Assembly: GCA_023431345.1 (NCBI GenBank)
Contig: JAEYWK010000186.1
Span: 184,744 to 248,743 of the forward strand
Source of the DNA: Pseudomonadota bacterium
Lineage (GTDB): Bacteria > Myxococcota_A > Polyangia > Polyangiales > Polyangiaceae
Length of the DNA: 64,000 nucleotides
Direction: 5' to 3'
Position numbers and translations under genes: made by a program. Below, piece by piece: positions 51,505 to 59,438 of the stretch (positions within the stretch are counted from its first letter, which is position 1; every line of letters starts with the position of its first letter). Under the pieces are notes generated by a model. That model ran no database searches, was not told where the DNA came from, and saw nothing but the letters and a program-made list of their open reading frames with translations.

Positions 51505-51526
51505 CCGCCCGATCACGATCGGGCGG
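51505..51526. terminator. Perfect 10-bp hairpin between convergent genes
   Basis: CCGCCCGATC (51505-51514) pairs with GATCGGGCGG (51517-51526) across a 2-base loop. It lies 30 bases after the ABC permease and 18 bases before the end of the small minus-strand frame, the expected site of a bidirectional terminator. There is no T-run on either side. Confidence 0.6.
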
Positions 51527-51543
51527 TGCAGGTGCGATAATCA

Positions 51544-51837
51544 TCACCGGCAGCACGGGTGTCGCGCCCGCATCAGCTCGACTCGCACCGTCAGCCAGGG
51601 CGCGCTTTCGCGCGGAATGACGCTGGAGCGCGGCTGGAGGATCACCTCCAGGTCGGCACCTCCTGTGATCCATGAGCAGACGTGCACGTTTACCGGCACG
51701 CGCGAGCCGTCCCAATTCAGGGACACGCCCTCAGCTTCGACATCGAGGTCGCGGAGAATCCGAGTGTGCTGGCGGAGGAGCTCAGCTACCGTTGCGCGCG
51801 GCGATTCGGGAGAACGCCTTTCGCGGGAAGGAACCAT
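51544..51837 (-). CDS. Possible small protein, divergent start overlapping the S1 protease start
   Basis: A 97-residue frame from an ATG at 51837. It reads like a folded protein with alternating strands (EGVSLNWDGSRVPVNVHVC, GGADLEVILQPRSS, WLTVRVELM) after a helix (TVAELLRQHTRILRDL). Its third-codon GC is near 75 percent, lower than strong genes here, and it has no Shine-Dalgarno site that I can see. Its start codon overlaps the start codon of the trypsin-like protease on the other strand, which would be unusual. The perfect hairpin just beyond its stop supports it as a real gene. No recognised family. Otherwise the region 51475-51835 would be empty. Confidence 0.4.
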   Translation of the reverse strand: MVPSRERRSPESPRATVAELLRQHTRILRDLDVEAEGVSLNWDGSRVPVNVHVCSWITGGADLEVILQPRSSVIPRESAPWLTVRVELMRARHPCCR

Positions 51838-53284
51838 GATGACGATCTCGAGGTTGAGCTCGCTGGCGCTGGGTGCATGCGTCCTAGCCGCTTGCAGCAG
51901 CGGAGACGACGCCGGAGTGGAGCTGGCAAAGACCGAGGACGCGATCGTTCGCGCCACCCAGACGGGCGGTCGGAACGAGGTGGTGATGGTTTACGCGTTC
52001 CTTTCGAACGGGTCGGGCGCGCGTACCTGCTCGGGCGCCTACTTCGCGCCGCGCGTGGTCTTGACGGCAGCGCACTGCTTGCAAGACGTGCGCGAAGTCT
52101 TCATCTACTATGGAGACGCCTTCGCGGAGCACGCTTCACAGCTGCAGCAGCTCTCGGACGGCTCTTGGGCGGCACCCCCGCCGGGGCCGACGGCGGTTTG
52201 GTCGAAGGGCGATTCGTTCGAGCAGCATCCCGCCTGGGATCCCGAGCTGATTCACCCGGACATGGGCGTGGTCTACCTGGACCGCAAGCTGCCGTTCGAC
52301 CCGCTGCCGCTGGCGCGCTTTCGTCTCGATAGCTCGTGGGTCAATCGCGAAGTCACGATCTCGGGCTGGGGTCACGACCTGGCGACGGGCCCGATCAGCG
52401 GCACCGGCGCTCAGGTGCAGCGCACTGGCCGCACGCGCGTGCTCGGCAGCCCGACGCAAGCCGATTATCACCCGGACGATCCGAACCCCGGCATGCTCGA
52501 CGCAGCCGTACGCAGCAAGGTGCTCAAGATCGACGGTCGGGCGCCCTACTCGAACGGCTGCTTCGGCGACTCCGGTAGCCCGCTCCTCATCAGTCAGTAT
52601 GGGCAGACCTATATTGGTGGAGTCGAGTACTTCGGCGGTCTCTACTGTGAAGACTATAGCCTCTACACGCGCTTGGACCCGTTCCTGCCGTTCCTCGACT
52701 ACGCCTACAAGAAAGGCGGTCAAGAGACGCTGACGCCGAGCTTGGAGTGCGTTGCGCCACGCACGGGCGGGCTCACCGCCTACTTCAGCTACGAGAACAA
52801 GAACGGTGTGGGCGTCACGGTCCCCTATGGCGCGAAGAACCAACTTTCACTGGACACCGCCGGGGCCCGCCCGACTCTGTTTGCCCCCGGCGTGCGTGAC
52901 TTCGCCTTCGGCGTGAGCTTCGGCACCAACCAAAGCGTTAGCTACACGCTCCAGCCCGACAACAGCCCGCGCACGACCGTGACCGCGAGCAAGACCTCGC
53001 CCGCCTGCTCGGCATCTCAGATCGAGTGCTTGAGCGCCTGCGAAAACACGCTCCGCTCAGGCTGTCCCGTGACGCCCGGGCTCAGCGACTGCATGAGCTT
53101 CTGCCAAGAGTTCGGTGACTTCTCGGCGCAGGTGGGCTGCGCGCCGGCGTACACCGCGTTCAATCAGTGCGTGACGGCGACCCCGCCCGGTCCCGACAAC
53201 TGGCTCTGCGCCGACGGCTACCCCTACGAAGCCGTCGACTGCCAAGACGAGCTCGACGACCTGTTCGTCTGTTTGGGTTTCTAG
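51836..53284 (+). CDS. Trypsin-like (S1) serine protease lipoprotein
   Basis: 482 residues from ATG 51836 (GGAAGGAACC upstream). The signal sequence ends with the lipobox LAAC. Residues ~50-290 are a chymotrypsin fold with all three catalytic residues: His in LTAAHCLQDV, Asp in HPDMGVVYLD, Ser in NGCFGDSGSPLLI. A C-terminal ~230 residues follow: a beta domain (GGLTAYFSYENKNGVGVTVPYG) and a Cys-rich end with ten or more Cys (CSASQIECLSAC, CPVTPGLSDCMSFCQ, CVTATPPG, CADGYPYEAVDCQDELDDLFVC). This is a common design in myxobacterial secreted lytic enzymes. It would be exported and lipid-anchored. Its stop is 40 bases from a convergent hydrolase gene. Confidence 0.93.
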   Translation: MMTISRLSSLALGACVLAACSSGDDAGVELAKTEDAIVRATQTGGRNEVVMVYAFLSNGSGARTCSGAYFAPRVVLTAAHCLQDVREVFIYYGDAFAEHASQLQQLSDGSWAAPPPGPTAVWSKGDSFEQHPAWDPELIHPDMGVVYLDRKLPFDPLPLARFRLDSSWVNREVTISGWGHDLATGPISGTGAQVQRTGRTRVLGSPTQADYHPDDPNPGMLDAAVRSKVLKIDGRAPYSNGCFGDSGSPLLISQYGQTYIGGVEYFGGLYCEDYSLYTRLDPFLPFLDYAYKKGGQETLTPSLECVAPRTGGLTAYFSYENKNGVGVTVPYGAKNQLSLDTAGARPTLFAPGVRDFAFGVSFGTNQSVSYTLQPDNSPRTTVTASKTSPACSASQIECLSACENTLRSGCPVTPGLSDCMSFCQEFGDFSAQVGCAPAYTAFNQCVTATPPGPDNWLCADGYPYEAVDCQDELDDLFVCLGF

Positions 53285-53324
53285 CAGGCCCGATCCGGCC
53301 GCGACGCAGCGCCGCGAGTGCCCG

Positions 53325-54206
53325 CTATTTCAACAGCGCACCAAAGAAATCGACCAAACGTCCCGGGTAGTGCTCGGGATCCGCTTCCGCGTAGCCCCCG
53401 TGGCCCGCGCTCGGGACGAGCAGCAACTGCTTGGGCTCGCCAGCCGCGGCGAACAGTCGCTCCGTCATCCAATTCGGCACCAGTTGGTCGTCGCGACCAG
53501 CGACCAGCAGCAGCGGGCGCGGCGCAACGCGGCCGACGACCTGTTCGGGGATGAGCGTTTCCGTGTCCATTCCCGCGAGGCGCAGCGCGAGCAGCGCGGG
53601 CCAACGGCTCAAGAAGCCGTGCTTCCCGTACTCCCAGTCGAGGTGCTCGAGCGGATCATGCGGAGTCCCCGCGGCCGCTATCGCGCGGAGCTGCGGCTCC
53701 TCCACCGCCGTCTGCAGCACGATGTACCCGCCCATCGAGAAGCCGAACGCGCCGATGCGAGCCGAATCGACGCCAGGCTGTTCTGCTACCCACGCCACCA
53801 CGCGCTTCAACGCGCGGCGCTCGCCCGCGCTCCACTGCACGACCGTGCCATCGCTTTCGCCGTGGCCCGGAAAATCGAACGCGAGCACGCCGTAGCCAGC
53901 GGCGCTCAAGATCTTCGCTTCCGGCTGCAGGTCGCTGCGCTCGCCATTCGAGCCGTGCGCCAGCACCACCACCGCTCCGTTCTTCGACGGGGCGAAGTAG
54001 CCGCGAAGCGCGCCCTGCTCGCCCGGGATCGACACGCCTCTCAGGTCGGGCACTCCGAAATCGGCCACGCTCAGGCGCGGAGCGTGCGGGCTAGGTCGAA
54101 AGCACTGACGTTCGTCTCGAAACGCGCGTCGGGCGACGTTCGCCGGCCACGCCGCGAGCAGCAGCGCCGCCACCAGCCACCACCTGCGCGATTTTCTGAG
54201 CGACAC
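53325..54206 (-). CDS. Alpha/beta hydrolase with N-terminal membrane anchor
   Basis: 293 residues. An N-terminal hydrophobic segment (WWLVAALLLAAWPANVARRA) anchors it in the inner membrane with the catalytic part outside. Nucleophile elbow GFSMGG, acid in VAGRDDQLVP and His in SAGHGGYA form the triad; the oxyanion loop is LAHGSNGERSD. This is the BAAT/esterase-like type that acts on esters or thioesters. It is the last gene of a three-hydrolase run read leftwards (55904 to 53325), with 13 bases after the previous stop. A role in releasing or editing carrier-bound intermediates is suggested only by neighbours. Confidence 0.88.
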   Translation of the reverse strand: MSLRKSRRWWLVAALLLAAWPANVARRAFRDERQCFRPSPHAPRLSVADFGVPDLRGVSIPGEQGALRGYFAPSKNGAVVVLAHGSNGERSDLQPEAKILSAAGYGVLAFDFPGHGESDGTVVQWSAGERRALKRVVAWVAEQPGVDSARIGAFGFSMGGYIVLQTAVEEPQLRAIAAAGTPHDPLEHLDWEYGKHGFLSRWPALLALRLAGMDTETLIPEQVVGRVAPRPLLLVAGRDDQLVPNWMTERLFAAAGEPKQLLLVPSAGHGGYAEADPEHYPGRLVDFFGALLK

Positions 54207-54219
54207 CGACGGCCCGGCT

Positions 54220-55107
54220 TCAGAGGCTCGCGCTAGCCGGAGCGGCGGCGCTGACTCCCGCGCCGGCGGCGAAGTGCTGAACCAGCCAGTCGCTCACGCG
54301 CCGCATCACCCGCTCGCGGTCGCGCACCAAGAAGAACGTATGGTCGGCGTTCTCGTAGAACTCCAAGTCGATTTTGCCGGCCAGATCCGCGGAGGCAGTA
54401 AAATCGAAGAGCTGATTGCGGTACGAGTAGTTGGTGTCGCCGCCGCTGTAGATGAAGAGCAGCTTCGTGCCGCGCTCCACCATGCTCCGCATGTCGGTCG
54501 CGAATTGCTCCTGCGAGGGGTAATCGCGGACGTAGACGCGCTCGGCCTCCAAGCTACGATCGTTCAGCGACTCAGGCTCTCCGAACAGCTTGGGGTAGCG
54601 CAGCCGGAGCAGGCGCTCCCAGCGGTTGCGATCGATGAAGCGCCTCGCGTAGCGCAGGTAGTACTCGCGCGTCCGATACTGATAACCCTCGAGATAGATG
54701 ACGCCCGCGACGTCACCACCTTTGCGGCCGACGGCATGGGCCGCGTCCACGCTGGAGCAGAAGCCGACCAGGACGCAGCGCGAGATCCCGCGCTGCTTCT
54801 TCAGCGCGAGCATCGCCTCTTCGACGTCAGAGACGTTGCGCTCGGCGTCGGGCCGGTTGTCGTCGCGGCTCGCGGCGCTGTCGCCCAAGCCAGAGAGGTC
54901 GAAGCGCAGGCTGCAGAAGCCGATGTCGGCGAGGTGACGAGCCAGCTCCACGTAGACGCGGTGGGGGCCGATGTGATGGTTGGTGCCGACGTTCCAGAAG
55001 ACGACGCCTGGCGCGCCCTCGATGCGGCGCCCCGGCGCCGGCTCGGTGAGCACGCCGTGCAGTGACCCCGAGTTGCCAAAGGCGAGCACGCGTTCGGTGT
55101 AGGTCAT
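54220..55107 (-). CDS. Exosortase-associated hydrolase 1-like alpha/beta protein
   Basis: 295 residues. The N-terminus TYTERVLAFGNSGSLHGVLTEP and the middle GVVFWNVGTNHHIGPHRVYVELARHLADIGFCSLRFDLSGLGDS match the pattern of the exosortase A system-associated hydrolase 1 family (TIGR03100). The nucleophile elbow is VGFCSSVDAA, with Cys in place of the usual Ser, as in the GLCDAA of that family. A D and H follow in SGGDTNYS and ENADHTFF. It overlaps the previous gene by 4 bases (ATGA). Such hydrolases occur in polymer and EPS loci beside AMP-forming ligases and acyl carriers. No PEP-CTERM or exosortase gene is present here. Confidence 0.82.
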   Translation of the reverse strand: MTYTERVLAFGNSGSLHGVLTEPAPGRRIEGAPGVVFWNVGTNHHIGPHRVYVELARHLADIGFCSLRFDLSGLGDSAASRDDNRPDAERNVSDVEEAMLALKKQRGISRCVLVGFCSSVDAAHAVGRKGGDVAGVIYLEGYQYRTREYYLRYARRFIDRNRWERLLRLRYPKLFGEPESLNDRSLEAERVYVRDYPSQEQFATDMRSMVERGTKLLFIYSGGDTNYSYRNQLFDFTASADLAGKIDLEFYENADHTFFLVRDRERVMRRVSDWLVQHFAAGAGVSAAAPASASL

Positions 55108-55904
55108 GCCGCGAGCACCTCGCTGCCGAGCTCGCTGGTCAAATCGTTCAAGATCGAGCCCGAGAGCTGCGCTCTCCCCGCCGCCTCCACCTCCGAGGGG
55201 CCGTCACTGGCGGCGTCTGCGGCCAGCCGAAGGTCGACGTTGACGCCGTGCTTTGCGTAGCTCTCGCACAGCTGCCGATTGATGGCGCGCTGCTCGCTCG
55301 CGATCAGGCTGAGCTTTTTCGCGAGGCCCGGCGGCTCGGTCAGCAGGTTCAACTGGTTCAAGGACGCGCGCAGCGCGGGCGTGAATCGATAGCCCAGCAG
55401 CTCGTCACGGCCCGTTTGACGCAGCTCGGCGTGAAGCAGCAGCAAGTTGCGTCGCAGGTCCCAAGACTCGAGCTCGTCCACATAGGCGCGCCCGCTGACG
55501 ACCGGATCCCAAAGCACCAAGCGCTGCGCGTCGAGGCCGGAGCGGCTAGCGCGTACGGCCAAGCTGGCCCCCAGCCGCTTGCCGAGCACGGACAAGTGAC
55601 GCGCTCCCGACAAGTCCCTCAGCTCGAGCGCGGCTTGGCGGATGTCCTCCACCCAAACGTCGGGCGATCCCTCTTCCACGTTGCCAGCGGAGTCCCCCGT
55701 TCCGAAGTAGTCGAATCGAAGGACGTGATGCCCTTCGCGGGCGAGCATGGCGGACAGGCGCCGAAACGACCAGTGCGAGGTGCCGTACTCTTGCAAGCCC
55801 GGATAGCAGAGCAGCACGGCGTGACTACGGCGCGTCGAGCCGCTGGGCGCAGAGTAAACTCCGTAGAGCTTGCGTTTCGAGTCTCCGAAGAAGATCGGTT
55901 TCAT
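55104..55904 (-). CDS. Exosortase-associated hydrolase 2-like alpha/beta protein (nucleophile missing)
   Basis: 266 residues from ATG 55904. The fold is clear (AVLLCYPGLQEYGTSHWSFRRL, GHHVLRFDYFGTGDSAGN). At the nucleophile elbow it has LGKRLGASLA, so Arg stands where Ser should be; the related hydrolase 2 family (TIGR03101) shows GLRLGA there. LVLWDPVVSGRAYVDEL is also characteristic of that family. It is probably not an ordinary esterase. It is the first gene of the hydrolase operon and its stop overlaps the next start. The pairing of hydrolase 1 and hydrolase 2 types next to Wzz- and OPX-like genes strengthens both calls. Confidence 0.78.
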   Translation of the reverse strand: MKPIFFGDSKRKLYGVYSAPSGSTRRSHAVLLCYPGLQEYGTSHWSFRRLSAMLAREGHHVLRFDYFGTGDSAGNVEEGSPDVWVEDIRQAALELRDLSGARHLSVLGKRLGASLAVRASRSGLDAQRLVLWDPVVSGRAYVDELESWDLRRNLLLLHAELRQTGRDELLGYRFTPALRASLNQLNLLTEPPGLAKKLSLIASEQRAINRQLCESYAKHGVNVDLRLAADAASDGPSEVEAAGRAQLSGSILNDLTSELGSEVLAA

Positions 55905-56175
55905 GTCGAGGTCACGACAACGGCGTTTCGCACCAGCCGCGGTCGCTGATGGGGCGGGAGTATATAGGTGCCGCCTTGCCCCAACCTGGTCAATTTCGAA
56001 GCCGACGCCGCGTGGCTCGTTCTGGTCCCACTGGATTAGCGCGGCCTTGCCGTCCGATACGCTGACGCGCTTCGGGCTCGAATAGGCCGGCTCGCCGCTT
56101 CTCTGGCGTGAGCACGCGGGTTTTGACTCGCTGAAGTGGCGCTGCAACAATGCGGCGCGGCCAAGCGAAAGAGAG
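55905..56175. promoter_or_regulatory. Divergent promoter region between hydrolase operon and export genes
   Basis: A 271-base gap with the starts of two divergent operons at its ends. A TATATA at about 55961 is the best candidate -10 element, strikingly AT-rich for this DNA. The right-hand gene has GAGAG just before its ATG. I see no further motif. Confidence 0.4.
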
Positions 56176-56679
56176 ATGAGCGCGAACCAACAACAGACCA
56201 CTGCCATCGCTCGGCGCTCAGACAGCTACATCGAGCCTTGGCGTGGAGTGGAGTGGCAGCGTCTTTGGTTGTCACTTCAGTCTCGGCCCTGGTCAGCGAT
56301 GGCGATCATCCCGGCGAGCACGGGCGCCCCGCCTAGCTTCACTCTGACGATCGCGATGACCTTGGCGCGCACCGGCATGATCCACTTGGCGTTGCCGATT
56401 CACGTGGCAGACGGTACCGATTTGTCTCTCGGCAGCGTGGTGCCGTTCCTCGACGAGATCGCGCGCTGCAAGGCGGCCGGTGAGCGCATCTTGGTCGCCC
56501 TCGCACCCATGGCGGAGAACCCTGTCAGCGAAACGTTGGCGCAATCGGCGGATTGCACGCTGCTCTGCGTGCTGTTCGACAGCATGGCCTCCGCCGAAGC
56601 CAAGCAAACCGTGACCCGTCTCGGTAAAGAGCGCTTCATCGGCTCCACTATCTTCCGCGCGGACGGCTCCCCGAGCTGA
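56176..56679 (+). CDS. Degenerate BY-kinase/ParA-like P-loop protein
   Basis: 167 residues, ATG 56176. From residue ~35 it follows the CpsD/CapB tyrosine-kinase fold: WSAMAIIPASTGAPPSFT in the place of the Walker A strand and loop, LARTGMIHLALPIHVADG in the place of the Walker A' strand, and a C-terminal half with ILVALAPMAENPVSETLAQSADCTLLCVLFDSMAS and GKERFIGSTIFRADG, which match the D-x-x-x-P and switch-like blocks and the last strand. The GxxGxGKT signature itself is replaced by ASTGAPPS, so nucleotide binding is doubtful. It is the gene before the Wzz-like gene, the normal place of a BY-kinase. I infer a polysaccharide co-polymerase partner that lost catalysis. Confidence 0.65.
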   Translation: MSANQQQTTAIARRSDSYIEPWRGVEWQRLWLSLQSRPWSAMAIIPASTGAPPSFTLTIAMTLARTGMIHLALPIHVADGTDLSLGSVVPFLDEIARCKAAGERILVALAPMAENPVSETLAQSADCTLLCVLFDSMASAEAKQTVTRLGKERFIGSTIFRADGSPS

Positions 56680-56706
56680 GCCCAGCATCGAATCGAGTGA
56701 ACGAGC

Positions 56707-58224
56707 ATGGCGCAAGATGACGACGATGAAGAGGGCGGATCTGGGGCGCCGCCCCTCGATTTAGCCAAGAGTTACGCCGCTTACGCGGTTCGCGCCCTCA
56801 AGCAAAACCTCAAGGGCGCGCTGATCACGACCTGCGTCGTGAGCGCGCTGACGGTGGGAGTGGTCACGGTCTGGCCGCGGACGTTCGTGTGCACGACGGT
56901 GCTGTCAGCGATGGACAACAAGGTCCTCGATGGTGAACGTGCGACCGACTCGCTACGCAACGCCTCCGATCTGATCCGCAGCCACGACAACCTCATCAAC
57001 ATCGTCAAAGAGACGAAGCTCGTCGCCGAGTGGGAGCGCACTCTGCCCCCGATTTCGCGCTTCAAGCAGACGATCATGCGCCACGTGCGCGGCGAAGTGT
57101 CGGAGAGCGCCAAGCGTGACGCGCTGGTGCGCATGGTCGAAAACAACCTTGGCGTAGACTCGGGCTGGGGCAGCCGGCTGTCGATCAGCGCTGGCTGGAC
57201 GGATCCGAAGGTTGCCGCCGATCTGGCGGCGGCGGCCGCACAGAGCTTCCTGCGCGCGCGCGAGGTCGCCGAGATTTCGACGATCAAGGAGTACATCGCT
57301 ATCTTGGAGGGTCACGCCACCGAGCTCCGTAAGGAGATTCAGTCGTTGGCCAACCAGTCCGACGCAACTCGAAAGGAGCGCGCGGCCGCGGCGCAAGAGG
57401 CCGCCGAGAAGGCGGCGGAAAAGGCCGCCGCTCGGTCGCAGCGCGCGCCCGCTCCCGTGCCTGTGGGAGTAGCTCCGCGCGAGCCGACGGCCAAGCCGGA
57501 GGACCTGAGCGAGCTCAAGGAGACGTTGGAAGCCAAGCAGCGCGCCCTGAAAGACTTGGAAGACACGCGTGCGCGCCGCCTCGCGGAGGCGGAAGCAACG
57601 CTCACAGAGCTGCGAGTCAAGGTGACGCCTGCCCACCCGCTCACCCAGGCTGCGGAGGCCAACATCCGCTCGCTATCGCAGGACACGCCACAGATCCTCA
57701 GCTTGCGCTCGGATGTGGCCGCGTTGAGCGCCACCCTCAAGTCGAAGCAGGCCGCCGGCGAGCTGCTGGCCAAGGGCGGTCCGCGCGTGTCGTTCGTGCC
57801 GCCATCGGCCGGCGTGCAGGGGGCCCCGGGCATGGAGCCGCTCCCCGCCGAGGTGATGCGCTTGCTGCAAGACGACAATGAAGAGCTCGATCCCGCCATC
57901 GCGGCCCAGTTTCGCGGCGCCGTGAGCAAGTACGCAGCCATCCGCGACAACATCGGCACCGCCCGCCTCGATTTGGATCGCGCGCAGGCGGCGTTTCGGC
58001 ACCGCTATCAGGTCGTGGTTCCGGCGGAGCCTCCGAGCAAGCCTTCGAAGCCGAAGGTGCCGCTGGTGCTCGGTGCCGGCATCGGCGCGGCCCTCGTGCT
58101 GGGCTGGCTCGTCGCCATTCTCTTGCAGCTGCGGAAGGGGCGCATGGTCGAGCTCTGGCAGGTCTACAATTTGGGCATCCCTCTGCTCGGTGAGGTGCGC
58201 TGGCCTCCGAGCTCCGAAAGCTGA
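56707..58224 (+). CDS. Wzz/GNVR-type polysaccharide chain-length determinant
   Basis: 505 residues. Two transmembrane helices bracket a long periplasmic part: first LKGALITTCVVSALTVGVVTVWP (near 40), second VPLVLGAGIGAALVLGWLVAILLQ (near 455). Between them is a coiled coil (ELRKEIQSLANQSDATRKERAAAAQEAAEKAAEKAA, and DLSELKETLEAKQRALKDLED), with the typical Pro/Lys-rich stretch before the second helix (EPPSKPSKPKVP). It belongs to the polysaccharide co-polymerase family that sets chain length in Wzy-type pathways or supports synthase-dependent export. No kinase domain is fused to it. GT2 gene starts 8 bases after its stop; the degenerate P-loop gene ends 27 bases before its start. Confidence 0.9.
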   Translation: MAQDDDDEEGGSGAPPLDLAKSYAAYAVRALKQNLKGALITTCVVSALTVGVVTVWPRTFVCTTVLSAMDNKVLDGERATDSLRNASDLIRSHDNLINIVKETKLVAEWERTLPPISRFKQTIMRHVRGEVSESAKRDALVRMVENNLGVDSGWGSRLSISAGWTDPKVAADLAAAAAQSFLRAREVAEISTIKEYIAILEGHATELRKEIQSLANQSDATRKERAAAAQEAAEKAAEKAAARSQRAPAPVPVGVAPREPTAKPEDLSELKETLEAKQRALKDLEDTRARRLAEAEATLTELRVKVTPAHPLTQAAEANIRSLSQDTPQILSLRSDVAALSATLKSKQAAGELLAKGGPRVSFVPPSAGVQGAPGMEPLPAEVMRLLQDDNEELDPAIAAQFRGAVSKYAAIRDNIGTARLDLDRAQAAFRHRYQVVVPAEPPSKPSKPKVPLVLGAGIGAALVLGWLVAILLQLRKGRMVELWQVYNLGIPLLGEVRWPPSSES

Positions 58225-58232
58225 GGTAAATC

Positions 58233-59438
58233 ATGCTCCTCGCAGCAATCGTTGCCGCGGCTTCCTTGCCGGTCAACGCGGCCGTGGGCTACCTGACCAC
58301 CTTCGTCGCGCTGTCGGGGAAGCGGCGGGCGCCCGCGCCGACGATGTCGCGCCGCTTTCGTATCATCGTGCCCGCGCACGACGAGCAAGCCGGCATCAGC
58401 GAGACGGTGCGGAGCCTGCTCGCGCTCGACTACCCGCGCGAGCTGTTCGGCGTTCAGGTCGTGGCCGACAACTGCGCCGACGGCACCGCTGCCGCCGCCC
58501 GCGGAGCGGGAGCTGACGTGCTCGAGCGCAACGACACGTCGCGGCGCGGCAAAGGCTACGCCTTGCTCCACGCCTTCGAGCGTTTGCCCGCGGACGTCGA
58601 CGCCGTCGTGGTCATCGACGCCGATACCTTGGTGTCGCCGAACTTGCTCGGCGCCTTCGCGGCGCGGCTCGAGCGCGGCGCGGCCGCCGTTCAAGCGGAC
58701 TACGCGGTACGCAACCCCGACCAGTCTTGGCGTACGCGGCTGATGGCCATCGCCTTCGGCAGCTTTCACATCGTGCGCAGTCGCGGGCGCGAACGCTTGG
58801 GCTTGTCGGCGGGGCTGCGCGGGAACGGTATGTGCTTCACGCGCGAGATCTTGCAGCAGGTGCCGCACGACGCCTTCTCGATCGTGGAAGACGTGGAGTA
58901 TGGCATCCGCCTCGGTGAGCACGGCTGTCGCGTGCACTACGCGGATGAAGCGCACGTTTACGGCGAGATGGTGTCGAACGCCGCGTCTGCCACTTCGCAG
59001 CGCAAGCGCTGGGAGGGCGGGCGCCGAGCGCTGCGAAAGGCGCATGCCTGGCGGCTCGTTCGCAAGGGCTTGATCGAGCGCAACAAGGTTCTGCTGGATT
59101 TGGGCTTCGATCTATTGCTGCCGCCGCTGTCGACGCTGGTCGTCTCGGCCGCCGTCGGAGGTGCCGTCGCGGTCGGCGTGGCGCTGGTGGCAGACGGCTT
59201 CACCTGGCTCGCGGTGCCGCTCTGGGGCGCTGCCCTGGGCGGCATCGGCATCTATGTGCTGCGCGGCTGGAGCGTCTCCGGCACCGGCGCGCGCGGCTTG
59301 CGCGATCTCGCGCTCGCGCCGGGCTATGTCGTCTGGAAGCTCATGCTCGGCCGGTCGGGCGCCGAGAGCAAGCCCGACGCGAGCTGGATTCGCACGACGC
59401 GCGAGGCCGAGGTCGAGCGCGCGGGCTCAGCCCTGTAG
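58233..59438 (+). CDS. GT2-type membrane glycosyltransferase
   Basis: 401 residues. The N-terminal helix is LLAAIVAAASLPVNAAVGYLTTFVAL. The catalytic domain has the GT2 landmarks: RIIVPAHDEQAGISETVRSLLALDYP, DNCADGT, the DAD (VVIDADTLV), RGNGMCFTREIL, SIVEDVEYGIRLGEHG and QRKRWEGGRR (the QxxRW-type motif of processive synthases). Two to three helices follow. It would make or extend a polymer using nucleotide sugars on the cytoplasmic side. With the Wzz-like, OPX and barrel genes it forms the core of a polymer-making unit. The sugar is unknown. Confidence 0.92.
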   Translation: MLLAAIVAAASLPVNAAVGYLTTFVALSGKRRAPAPTMSRRFRIIVPAHDEQAGISETVRSLLALDYPRELFGVQVVADNCADGTAAAARGAGADVLERNDTSRRGKGYALLHAFERLPADVDAVVVIDADTLVSPNLLGAFAARLERGAAAVQADYAVRNPDQSWRTRLMAIAFGSFHIVRSRGRERLGLSAGLRGNGMCFTREILQQVPHDAFSIVEDVEYGIRLGEHGCRVHYADEAHVYGEMVSNAASATSQRKRWEGGRRALRKAHAWRLVRKGLIERNKVLLDLGFDLLLPPLSTLVVSAAVGGAVAVGVALVADGFTWLAVPLWGAALGGIGIYVLRGWSVSGTGARGLRDLALAPGYVVWKLMLGRSGAESKPDASWIRTTREAEVERAGSAL

